Shown piece after piece: positions 1-5,714 of a stretch of 6,591 nucleotides of DNA. Below the pieces are notes generated by a model. It worked only from the letters and a program-made list of their open reading frames with translations, did no database searches and was not told the origin of the DNA. The DNA lies in NCBI GenBank assembly GCA_902797565.1, contig CADBTO010000310.1, forward strand, positions 1 to 6,591, in the 5' to 3' direction. The position numbers and the translations under genes were made by a program. Position 1 is the first letter of the stretch; the number at the start of each line of letters is the position of its first letter. The stretch is from an uncultured Lachnospiraceae bacterium (GTDB taxonomy: Bacteria > Bacillota > Clostridia > Lachnospirales > Lachnospiraceae).

Positions 1-911
1 ATGCCTTCCGGCTCAATAAAAAGCTGATGCCGTTCTTTCTCAGCAAATTTTACCACTTTATCCTCAATCGAAGGACAATATCTCGGACCTGTCCCCTCGA
101 TAATGCCACCGTAAATTGGAGATTCATCCAGATGGGCACGGATAATCTCATGCGTCCGTTCATTCGTATAGGTCAGATAACAGGAAACCTGTTCCTTCTG
201 GATCTCGTATGGATTGGTGGTAAATGAAAACGGCGTGATCACGTCATCCCCCTTCTGCTCCACCATCTTCGAAAAATCAATACTCCGCCGGTCAATCCGT
301 GCCGGTGTCCCGGTCTTGAAGCGCTGCAATCGCACCCCCGCCTTCTCCAGGGATGAACTGAGATGATTTGCCGCTTTCAGGCCATTTGGACCGGTATATT
401 CAATCACTGATCCATAAAGACATCTTGCACTCAGGTACGTTCCCGAACAAAGGATGACTGCTTTTGCATAATAGGTCGCTCCAGAAAGCGTCCGGACCCC
501 TTCCACTGCCCCGTCTTTTACCAGAAGTTCCGAAACCTCCGCCTGACGAAGTACCAGATTTTCCGTCGACTGGAGCGTCCTGCGCATTTCCAGGCTGTAC
601 ATCTGCTTGTCAGCTTGTGCCCGGAGAGAATGCACCGCAGGACCTTTCGATGTGTTTAACATCTTGGACTGCAGGAACGTCTTGTCAATGTTTTTTCCCA
701 TTTCACCTCCAAGGGCATCCACCTCCCGAACCAGATGCCCTTTTGACGTTCCACCCACGTTTGGATTGCATGGCATGAGCGCCACAGAATCCATCGATAC
801 TGTAAAAATGATCGTCTTTTTTCCCAAACGTGCCCCAGCCAAAGCTGCCTCACAGCCTGAGTGTCCTGCGCCAATCACGATCATATCATAATATTCTTCT
901 AATACACTCAT
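1..911 (-). CDS. mnmG: MnmG (GidA), tRNA uridine-34 modification enzyme, N-terminal 303 residues; gene runs off the left edge
   Basis: With MnmE this FAD protein makes the (carboxymethyl)aminomethyl group on C5 of wobble uridine in certain tRNAs, in the cytoplasm. The reading frame is open from the ATG at 911 to the window edge, giving 303 codons of a family usually about 620-630 long, so the C-terminal half, including the MnmE- and tRNA-binding helical region, is outside. Visible motifs are the Rossmann FAD site [10 protein letters not shown] (residues 14-23), [14 protein letters not shown] (48-61) followed by [18 protein letters not shown] (198-207) and [13 protein letters not shown] (273-285). 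Cys48 and Cys279 correspond by motif to the two conserved functional cysteines of the family. The start lies one base after the mnmE stop and has only a weak GGGAAAA upstream, so translation is probably coupled to mnmE. Identification is secure from the motifs and from the partner gene next door. Confidence 0.97.
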   Translation of the reverse strand, partial: MSVLEEYYDMIVIGAGHSGCEAALAGARLGKKTIIFTVSMDSVALMPCNPNVGGTSKGHLVREVDALGGEMGKNIDKTFLQSKMLNTSKGPAVHSLRAQADKQMYSLEMRRTLQSTENLVLRQAEVSELLVKDGAVEGVRTLSGATYYAKAVILCSGTYLSARCLYGSVIEYTGPNGLKAANHLSSSLEKAGVRLQRFKTGTPARIDRRSIDFSKMVEQKGDDVITPFSFTTNPYEIQKEQVSCYLTYTNERTHEIIRAHLDESPIYGGIIEGTGPRYCPSIEDKVVKFAEKERHQLFIEPEG

Positions 912-912
912 A

Positions 913-2385
913 CTATTTTCCCATACAAAACTCGCTGAAAATCCTGTCTACCAGGTCATCTTCCACCGCTTCGCCAATCACTAACCCAGTATAGCGGTAC
1001 GCATCCAACAGATCCACCAGATACATGTCTTCCGGCATTCCCTGCATGATTGACGTGCGTACCAACGATAAGCTGGAGATTGCCTTGTCAATTTCTGCCT
1101 TCTGCCTCTCATTAGTCAAAAAGACATCATCTGAGGCAAAAATCTGTCCTTTCACAAACATCTGCTCAATCGTGGCCTTCAATTCTGCAATTCCTTCCAG
1201 GGTCTTTGTCGAAATATGCAGGACTTTCCCGTCATATTCCCGCAGAATCGAAACCTGTGGAATATTCTGCTCAAGGTCGCATTTGTTCAGAATGCAGATG
1301 CTCCGCTTTCCTTTCGCCAACTCAAAAAGCCGGGTATACGCAGCTGAAAAATGTGTCGACCCATCGATCAGGATCAGCACAAGATCTGCATCTTCCAGTG
1401 CCGCCTTCGCACGCTCCTGCCCGATTTCTTCGATTGGATCGACGGGTTCAGCCCCCTTTCCATCCTGCTTCTTTGAAAACCAGCCCCTCTTCCCGGCTTT
1501 TTCCGGCTTCCGTTCCCCGACCGCCTCTCTTTGCAGAAAGCTTTCCCGTATTCCTGCCGTATCAACCAGACGCAATGTCACTTCCCCGATCGAAACGGTT
1601 TCTTCCAATGTATCACGCGTTGTCCCCGCAATATCAGAAACGATTGCCCGATCCCGGTTCATCAGAACATTCATCAGCGAAGATTTCCCTGCGTTGGGAA
1701 GCCCCAGAATCACGGTCTTGACCCCGGATGAAAGCAACTTCCCCTGTGTAAAGCTTCTGCTCAGCGCCTCCAGCTCCCGGATCATAACCTCTATCTTTGG
1801 ATCCAGCTCCCTGCCATAATTTTGCAGTTCATAATGTTCCGGATCATCCAGTGCCGCTTCAATATATGCTGTTTCATGGATCAACGTTTCACGAATTCTC
1901 TGAATTTTTCCCGTTAATACACCCGACAGCTCTTTCAGCGCATTTTTCCTGGAAAACTCCGACTGCGCGCCGATCAAATCCATGACGGATTCCGCCTGTG
2001 CCAGATCCAGCCTTCCATTGAGAAACGCCCGCTTCGTAAATTCACCCGGCTCCGCAGGTCGCGCACCCGCTTCATACAGTGTTGAAAGAATCTTCCGTAT
2101 CACCAGTGGATTCCCGTGGCAGCTAATTTCAACCACATCTTCCCGTGTATAAGTCCGTGGAGCAAGCATAACAGTTATCAACACTTCATCTATCTTTTTA
2201 CCGGATTTATCGACGATAAAGCCATAATGAACTGTATGTGTCGGAACCTCTGTTAAATTGTGCATACCGATATAAACATTATCCACAATCTTTGTCGATA
2301 AGTCCCCGGATACCCGGATTATCGCGATTCCTGCTGTTGATAACCCAGTCGATAGTGCCGCTATACATTCACTCATCTGTTTCAT
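913..2385 (-). CDS. mnmE: MnmE (TrmE), tRNA-modification GTPase, with an unusual insert after the G3 motif
   Basis: This K+-activated GTPase partners MnmG in wobble-uridine modification. The N-terminal folate-binding domain (about 1-120) contains [20 protein letters not shown] (113-132). It is followed by the helical domain and an inserted G domain with G1 GLPNAGKS (228-235), G2 GTTRDT (254-259), G3 DTAG (275-278) and G4 NKCD (367-370). The C-terminal FCMGK (486-490) is the family's C-x-G-K end carrying the catalytic Cys487. At 490 residues it is longer than the usual ~455-460. The excess is a basic, low-complexity stretch at about 281-317, directly after DTAGIR. The start is ambiguous: the GAGGAG at 2388-2393 is only 2 bases from the ATG at 2385 and 11 bases from an in-frame ATG at 2376, and the shorter form fits the usual family N-terminus at least as well. 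It forms a pair with mnmG, and a promoter is proposed at 2633-2661. Confidence 0.97.
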   Translation of the reverse strand: MKQMSECIAALSTGLSTAGIAIIRVSGDLSTKIVDNVYIGMHNLTEVPTHTVHYGFIVDKSGKKIDEVLITVMLAPRTYTREDVVEISCHGNPLVIRKILSTLYEAGARPAEPGEFTKRAFLNGRLDLAQAESVMDLIGAQSEFSRKNALKELSGVLTGKIQRIRETLIHETAYIEAALDDPEHYELQNYGRELDPKIEVMIRELEALSRSFTQGKLLSSGVKTVILGLPNAGKSSLMNVLMNRDRAIVSDIAGTTRDTLEETVSIGEVTLRLVDTAGIRESFLQREAVGERKPEKAGKRGWFSKKQDGKGAEPVDPIEEIGQERAKAALEDADLVLILIDGSTHFSAAYTRLFELAKGKRSICILNKCDLEQNIPQVSILREYDGKVLHISTKTLEGIAELKATIEQMFVKGQIFASDDVFLTNERQKAEIDKAISSLSLVRTSIMQGMPEDMYLVDLLDAYRYTGLVIGEAVEDDLVDRIFSEFCMGK

Positions 2386-2632
2386 TTCTCCTCAAAAACG
2401 CCGTTCGTCTAACGTTTTTTCAACATAGTTTTCAACTTATCAACAGTTTATCGTTGTTTCAAGTATCCGCTTTTACACATTCCTGCCTGTTTCGTAAACC
2501 TGATCCTTCCAGAATTATCCACAATTTCACATCCTTCCATTTGGTCTGCCCTTATTTTTTCCACACTCGGAAATCTCTCCCAAAGCCCCGATTTTCCAAT
2601 CATTTTCACCGGGCTCTCAGGATTCTTCACAG

Positions 2633-2661
2633 ATTATAACAAAAAACCCCAAAGTTATCCA
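2633..2661 (-). promoter_or_regulatory. Probable promoter of mnmE-mnmG
   Basis: On the minus strand a perfect -10 TATAAT (2633-2638) with an extended TGn just upstream lies 17 bases from a 4/6 -35 TGGATA (2656-2661). The -35 is part of the perfect DnaA box at 2655-2663 and the spacer is the T tract of the preceding terminator. Transcription would start near 2626. DnaA bound at the box would be expected to compete with RNA polymerase; this is inference. Confidence 0.55.
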
Positions 2662-2683
2662 CATTTTGTGAATAACTCTGGGG
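2641..2683 (-). terminator. Intrinsic terminator of the rpmH-jag operon, stem built from two inverted DnaA boxes
   Basis: Bases 2647-2663 pair with 2667-2683 over 17 positions with two mismatches around a 3-base loop, with CCCC/GGGG at the foot. Read on the minus strand the stem is followed by six T (2646-2641), the form of a Rho-independent terminator, about 75 bases after the jag stop. The plus-strand side lacks a T run, so it is directional. The two stem arms contain the DnaA-box sequences TTATCCACA (2655-2663) and TGTGAATAA (2667-2675). Confidence 0.8.
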
Positions 2684-2756
2684 AAAACTTTCACTTTGAA
2701 AAGATTGCTAGTTCAAATCTGATTCATGCAACTTCTCTGAGAAGCCGCATCAGCGT

Positions 2757-3392
2757 TTATGGTCTCCGCTTTGGCGTCACCACAACGTGCCGATATGGCT
2801 CTTCGCCTTCACTATGGGTCGTGACATACTTATCATTTTGCAGAGCAAAGTGGATCACCCTGCGTTCGTAGGGATTCATCGCTTCCAGAGCGGACGGACG
2901 GCGGGTCTTCCTGACCTTGTACGCCACATTCTTCGCCAGATTCTCCAGTGTTTCCTTCCGGCGTCTGCGATAGTCCTCCGTATCCATTTTGATCTTGACA
3001 TACTCTTCTGTCTTCCGGTTCACCACCAGGTTTGTCAGATACTGGAGACTGTCCAGGGTCGATCCGCGCTTTCCAATGATCACGCCCATCTCCTCGCCCT
3101 TAAACTCAATCGACAAAAGCCGCTCTTCTTCATCGTATTCTGTGATTATCTCGACTTCCAGATTCATTTCAGAAAAGACATTGGTCAAGAACTCCATCGC
3201 CACATCAATTGGAGAAGAAACCTTCTTCCTGGCACGGATCACCGCATCCTTCCTTCCAATCCCGAAAAGTGCCCCGCTGCTCCCTTTCTCCACCACCTCG
3301 TACTCAATTTCAGAGGATGGAACGCCAAAGGATACAGAGGCAGCCGTGAGGCAATCCTCTACCGTTTTTTCGGAAAATTCCGTATATTCCAT
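2757..3392 (-). CDS. jag: Jag/KhpB (EloR) RNA-binding protein
   Basis: This is a cytoplasmic RNA-binding protein that in Gram-positives acts with KhpA and affects cell elongation and division. The 211 residues show the three expected parts. The N-terminal Jag domain (1-57) has the GALFGIGRKDAVIR signature. The KH domain (about 75-135) has VIIGKRGSTLDSLQYL, with the GKRG loop at 107-110. The R3H domain (about 145-205) has the R-x3-H pair Arg177/His181 in NPYERRVIH. I chose the ATG at 3392 because AGGA at 3400-3403 lies 7 bases upstream and the family begins here. The frame stays open a further 42 codons upstream, but that stretch is a translation of the repeat at 3411-3560. It is the last gene of the operon, followed by a strong terminator. 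Its gap from yidC (199 bases) is filled by repeat sequence, which is unusual for this operon. Confidence 0.95.
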   Translation of the reverse strand: MEYTEFSEKTVEDCLTAASVSFGVPSSEIEYEVVEKGSSGALFGIGRKDAVIRARKKVSSPIDVAMEFLTNVFSEMNLEVEIITEYDEEERLLSIEFKGEEMGVIIGKRGSTLDSLQYLTNLVVNRKTEEYVKIKMDTEDYRRRRKETLENLAKNVAYKVRKTRRPSALEAMNPYERRVIHFALQNDKYVTTHSEGEEPYRHVVVTPKRRP

Positions 3393-3410
3393 TTCTTTAT
3401 CCTTTATTTG

Positions 3411-3560
3411 AGAACTCCTTTGTGTGCGCATTCGTGTCCGGCAGCGCGATACCTCTTCGCAGACAAGCTGCTCAGAGATACCGCCTCTGTGACTTCGTGA
3501 GGATACGACGCTTCGCATCGTTCCTCACTACGCCCGACGATCCGGCGCACAGTCGGAGTT
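3411..3560. repeat. Structured ~150-base repeat, copy A (yidC-jag gap)
   Basis: This aligns end to end with 4881-5031 at about 80% identity by eye, same orientation. Its ends are imperfect inverted repeats (left AACTCC-n3-TGTGCGC type, right GCGCACAGTCGGAGTT). Inside are two hairpin arms. Arm 1 pairs 3446-3456 with 3474-3484 around an inner GCAG..CTGC. Arm 2 spans 3497-3528, pairing GTGAGGA with TCCTCAC. It has no coding potential that matches a family. It ends 18 bases before the jag start codon. It could be a REP/MITE-like element or a structured RNA segment of the operon transcript. Confidence 0.85.
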
Positions 3561-3563
3561 GTT

Positions 3564-3586
3564 TTTGAGAACTCCTTTGTGTGCGC
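3564..3586. repeat. Terminal fragment of the same repeat
   Basis: These 23 bases are identical to 3407-3429, the left end of copy A (core AGAACTCCTTTGTGTGCGC). The fragment sits between the right end of copy A and the yidC stop codon, in the same orientation, with no internal arms or right end. It looks like the remnant of a third insertion, a tandem duplication of one end, or a target-site effect. Confidence 0.75.
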
Positions 3587-3591
3587 CGCAG

Positions 3592-4866
3592 CTACGACTT
3601 CTTTTTCGAATTGTATTCCGCAACTTTATTCGCTTTGCTCGCCATAGAACCCTTCGGCGCGGAACGGCGCTGCGCCTCAGCACGGTCGAGCGCTTCCTGT
3701 TTGTCTGCGGAAACCCCTGCTTTGGAAGACAGGGAACGGTATTTCGTATTCGTAGCTGCCGCAGCCATCATCTGTTCACGCCGGATCCCGCGTTTTTCAG
3801 CCTTTTCCTTCGCCTTCTCCTTGTTCTTCTCGATAATCGCGTCTAAGTCGATTTTCTCAAAATGCCGGTTCAGGACGACCTGCTGTACTGTACGTACTAA
3901 CGCACCAGCAATCCAATACAGTGACAGACCAACCGGAACCGTAAACGAGAAGACCAGCGATGTCAGCGGCATCATCCGGTTCATCATCTTCATCTGCTGT
4001 GCTGCCTGGTCATTTCCGCCATTATCCGGTGTCGGTGCCATTTTCAGGTTCAGGACCTGAGACAGGTACGCGCAAATCGGAATCATAACAGCCATAAACA
4101 CCGGCAGGAATGCGCCCGCCTTCCAATTCACCATAATCAGGTTGAAAGGCGTATCAGAAATGCTGAACATCAGGAAGTTGTTCACGCTGTCCAGTTTTTC
4201 ATGTGTGGTCGCGACCAGATCAGACAAAGACGGAAATGCATCCGAAACGCTGTTCCAGCCGCCGTCACTCAGTTTATACAATACGTCTACAATATAATTC
4301 TTTTCAACAGCATCCCCGGCTCCGGTAAAATCTACCTTGACCCCCGCCAGCTTCGCTTCTTCGAAGATCTTCTTCATTGCCTCTGTATAACCATCTGTGG
4401 CAACAATCTTGTCTACCAGTTCCGTAAAGATGCCTTTGACGCTTCCCACATAAGCAGGAATCCGATAAAAGACCCGGTACAATGCAAACAGGATCGGCAT
4501 CTGAATCAGCATGAACACGCAGCTCCCCGCCGGGGAAATGCCGTATTTGTCATAGACCATCTGGGTCTCTTCGTTCATTGCCATCATTGATGCATTGTCC
4601 CGTTTTCCCTCGTACTTTTTGCGGATCGCATTCAGTTCCGGCTGCATCTTGCGTGTCAGCATCGAAAACTTCTGCGTCCGGTACGTTACCGGGAACAGGC
4701 ATAGATAGATTACGATGGTCAGGATAAAAATCACCAGCGCAACATTCTCTATGCCGCAAACATTCGCCAAAAATGAGTAGATCTTGTCCATGATCCAGCC
4801 AAGAAGCTGTGCCACAGGACCCAGAATCTTCCCACTATCAGCGGTCATGTAAATTGCCAAATTCAT
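3592..4866 (-). CDS. yidC: YidC/Oxa1-family membrane protein insertase
   Basis: It inserts and folds proteins in the cytoplasmic membrane, alone or with the Sec translocon. Over 424 residues there are hydrophobic segments at about 41-60, 114-133, 250-272 and 300-332. The conserved groove arginine is in TYRTQK (Arg63), just after the first segment, and a charged cytoplasmic hairpin follows (about 70-108, MQPELNAIRKKYEGKRD). The extracytoplasmic loop at about 135-237 is long for the family core. The basic tail (345-424, rich in K, R and A) is typical of insertases that contact ribosomes. There is no lipoprotein Cys signal. The start is uncertain: GGAGGA (4867-4872) touches the ATG at 4864-4866 with no spacing but lies 6 bases from an in-frame TTG at 4858-4860, which may be the true start (422 residues). 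It stands in the standard place between yidD and jag, flanked on both sides by repeat copies. Confidence 0.97.
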   Translation of the reverse strand: MNLAIYMTADSGKILGPVAQLLGWIMDKIYSFLANVCGIENVALVIFILTIVIYLCLFPVTYRTQKFSMLTRKMQPELNAIRKKYEGKRDNASMMAMNEETQMVYDKYGISPAGSCVFMLIQMPILFALYRVFYRIPAYVGSVKGIFTELVDKIVATDGYTEAMKKIFEEAKLAGVKVDFTGAGDAVEKNYIVDVLYKLSDGGWNSVSDAFPSLSDLVATTHEKLDSVNNFLMFSISDTPFNLIMVNWKAGAFLPVFMAVMIPICAYLSQVLNLKMAPTPDNGGNDQAAQQMKMMNRMMPLTSLVFSFTVPVGLSLYWIAGALVRTVQQVVLNRHFEKIDLDAIIEKNKEKAKEKAEKRGIRREQMMAAAATNTKYRSLSSKAGVSADKQEALDRAEAQRRSAPKGSMASKANKVAEYNSKKKS

Positions 4867-4872
4867 TCCTCC
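4867..4872 (-). promoter_or_regulatory. yidC ribosome binding site that argues for a TTG start
   Basis: GGAGGA on the minus strand ends directly at the first ATG (4866), which is too close to serve it. The TTG at 4858-4860 is 6 bases away, a normal distance. I see no other Shine-Dalgarno candidate serving the ATG. Confidence 0.6.
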
Positions 4873-4880
4873 ATGATTTA

Positions 4881-5031
4881 AGAACTCCTTGGTGTGCGCA
4901 TTTACTATGCGACACCGCGTTTCCTCTTCGCAGCGCAGCTGCTCAGAGAAACCGCCCCTGTGACTCCGTGTGGATTCGACGCTATGCGTCGATCCCCACT
5001 ACGTCCGACGTTCCCGCGCACAGTCGGAGTT
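4881..5031. repeat. Structured ~150-base repeat, copy B (yidD-yidC gap)
   Basis: This is the partner of 3411-3560. The ends match it best: AGAACTCCTT at the left and GCGCACAGTCGGAGTT at the right are identical. Arm 1 pairs 4917-4927 with 4945-4955 around GCAGC-GCA-GCTGC. Arm 2 pairs GGATTCGACGC with GCGTCGATCC inside 4968-4999. Arm 1 shows a paired change: TA/TA in copy A becomes TT/AA in copy B. The copy starts 14 bases upstream of the yidC ATG and ends 4 bases from the yidD stop, so it fills the whole gap between them. Confidence 0.85.
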
Positions 5032-5035
5032 TTGT

Positions 5036-5248
5036 TTATGGAACGGGGTCAAATCCGCCTCTGGAAAAGGGATTGCAGCGGAGGATCCTCCAGAATGCCA
5101 GCGCACCGCCCCTGACTGCACCATACTTCTCCACAGCCTGCAGCCCATAGGCAGAACAGCTCGGACAATACGGGCACTTCAGCGTGCGCATCGGTGAAAT
5201 ATACTTCTGATACAGCCGGATCAGCCAGATAAAAAAACGCTTCAGCAA
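5036..5248 (-). CDS. yidD: YidD membrane protein insertion efficiency factor
   Basis: This small protein of the inner membrane face is thought to help YidC-dependent insertion. Its 70 residues carry the family marks in order: YQKYISP (13-19), a Cys-rich PYCPSCSAYG (26-35) where the family usually has CRFxPTCS, RILRCNPF (54-61) and the terminal GGFDPVP (64-70). An N-terminal amphipathic/hydrophobic stretch FFIWLIRLY precedes them. The start codon is TTG at 5246-5248, chosen because AGGAGG at 5255-5260 lies 6 bases upstream and the family begins at this point; no ATG fits. The first 7 bases overlap the end of rnpA, and the ribosome binding site lies inside rnpA, so translation is probably coupled. 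Length and context fit the family exactly. Confidence 0.95.
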   Translation of the reverse strand: MLKRFFIWLIRLYQKYISPMRTLKCPYCPSCSAYGLQAVEKYGAVRGGALAFWRILRCNPFSRGGFDPVP

Positions 5249-5595
5249 CGCTTCCCTCCTATGATCTCCATTTTCCTCGCAAGGTGTAACAGTGCCCGTT
5301 CCATTTCATGATAAGTCGCTTCTTTGGCACCGACCCTTGCAACGACTACAAAATCCTGTCCGGGACAGAATTCCTCTTCATGCAGCCGATAGGCTTCCCT
5401 GATCAGTCTCGTCAAATGATGCCGTACCACAGAATTTCCAACTTTCTTGCTGACAGAGATGCCCAGCCGGTTTATTTCCATGCCGTTTTCCAGCACATAC
5501 AGGACCAGCTGCCGGTTCGCTCTGGATCTGCCCTTCCGGTAGACCCGCTTGAAATCATCGTTTTTCCGGAGCGAAATACCAAACTTGAATTTCAT
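5242..5595 (-). CDS. rnpA: RNase P protein component
   Basis: This is the protein subunit that binds the RNase P RNA and the 5' leader of pre-tRNA. Its 117 residues include the family core SVSKKVGNSVVRHHLTRLIRE (48-68) and the late DFVVVAR strand (81-87). The usual 'RNR' of the core helix reads Arg-His-His (58-60) here. The start is the ATG at 5593-5595, because GGGAG (5603-5607) lies 7 bases upstream. A TTG two codons earlier would be one base from that site and is rejected. It overlaps yidD by 7 bases. It is separated from rpmH by 119 bases containing a hairpin with a T run (5616-5652), so rnpA probably receives only part of the rpmH transcription. Confidence 0.96.
   Translation of the reverse strand: MKFKFGISLRKNDDFKRVYRKGRSRANRQLVLYVLENGMEINRLGISVSKKVGNSVVRHHLTRLIREAYRLHEEEFCPGQDFVVVARVGAKEATYHEMERALLHLARKMEIIGGKRC
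5255..5260 (-). promoter_or_regulatory. yidD ribosome binding site inside rnpA
   Basis: AGGAGG on the minus strand, 6 bases from the TTG start of yidD. It encodes part of the IIGG near the RnpA C-terminus. It is what decides the non-ATG start of yidD. Confidence 0.8.
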
Positions 5596-5615
5596 ACGCA
5601 AACTCCCTGTAATAT

Positions 5616-5652
5616 GAAAAAATAGACCACAAAACCTATGGTCTATATTTTC
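5616..5652 (-). terminator. Terminator-like hairpin between rpmH and rnpA (probable attenuator)
   Basis: ATAGACCA (5622-5629) pairs perfectly with TGGTCTAT (5639-5646), extended by GAAAA/TTTTC with one A-A mismatch. On the minus strand the stem runs into six T. The stem is AT-rich, so termination is likely partial. That would suit a need for far more L34 than RNase P protein. It ends 8 bases before the rnpA Shine-Dalgarno. Confidence 0.65.
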
Positions 5653-5664
5653 AAAGCATCTATA

Positions 5665-5693
5665 TGTTGATAAATATGTGGATATGTTTATAA
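5665..5693. promoter_or_regulatory. DnaA-box-like cluster in the rnpA-rpmH gap
   Basis: Three nonamers of one orientation lie close together: TGTTGATAA (5665-5673), TGTGGATAT (5677-5685) and TGTTTATAA (5685-5693), with one, one and two differences from TGTGGATAA. The first is the same variant that recurs in oriC. Binding is inferred. Confidence 0.5.
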
Positions 5694-5714
5694 CTTCAGG
5701 AGAACCCGCCGAAA

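Larger units (their letters stand above)
2386..2756. other. mnmE-jag intergenic region: DnaA-box cluster, terminator and promoter
   Basis: This 371-base gap has no convincing gene. It holds DnaA-box-like nonamers: TTATCAACA at 2437-2445, perfect TTATCCACA at 2515-2523, TTTTCCACA at 2557-2565, perfect TTATCCACA at 2655-2663 and TGTGAATAA (inverted) at 2667-2675. It also holds the jag-operon terminator and a probable mnmE promoter, described separately. If that promoter is right, mnmE has a leader of about 240 bases. Box matches are read by eye against the consensus TTATCCACA; binding is inferred. The two perfect boxes are unlikely to be accidental in so short a gap beside oriC. Confidence 0.6.

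Noticed and set aside
464..891. Two overlapping plus-strand frames opposite mnmG
   Set aside because: They are antisense to a secure mnmG reading frame, with no motifs or ribosome binding sites.
1025..1819. Open frame of 264 codons on the plus strand opposite mnmE
   Set aside because: It lies wholly antisense to a clearly real gene, has no family motif, and its serine/arginine-rich content is the expected shadow of the mnmE codons.
2448..2630. 60-codon frame on the minus strand between jag and mnmE
   Set aside because: It starts at GTG without a ribosome binding site, upstream of the proposed transcript start, and has no recognisable motif. A shorter form from 2603 is kept only as part of a low-interest finding.
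2707..2735. tRNA T-arm-like stretch with GTTCAAATCT
   Set aside because: The five flanking positions on each side pair poorly and there is no acceptor, D or anticodon arm around it, so it is probably chance.
2732..2744. Palindrome CTTCTCTGAGAAG just after the jag stop
   Set aside because: It has no loop room and no following T run. The stronger hairpin at 2647-2683 explains termination.
2787..3500. Open frame of 237 codons on the plus strand opposite jag
   Set aside because: It is antisense to jag and runs into repeat copy A, with no recognisable domain.
3393..3518. 42-codon upstream extension of the jag frame
   Set aside because: It translates the repeat at 3411-3560. The ATG at 3392 has a well-placed AGGA and matches the family N-terminus.
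3411..5031. Repeat copies as intrinsic terminators
   Set aside because: Neither copy is followed by a T run on the minus strand, and downstream genes of the same operon follow each one.
5596..5601. TTG start two codons upstream for rnpA
   Set aside because: It would be one base from the GGGAG site, while the ATG at 5595 is 7 bases away and fits the family.
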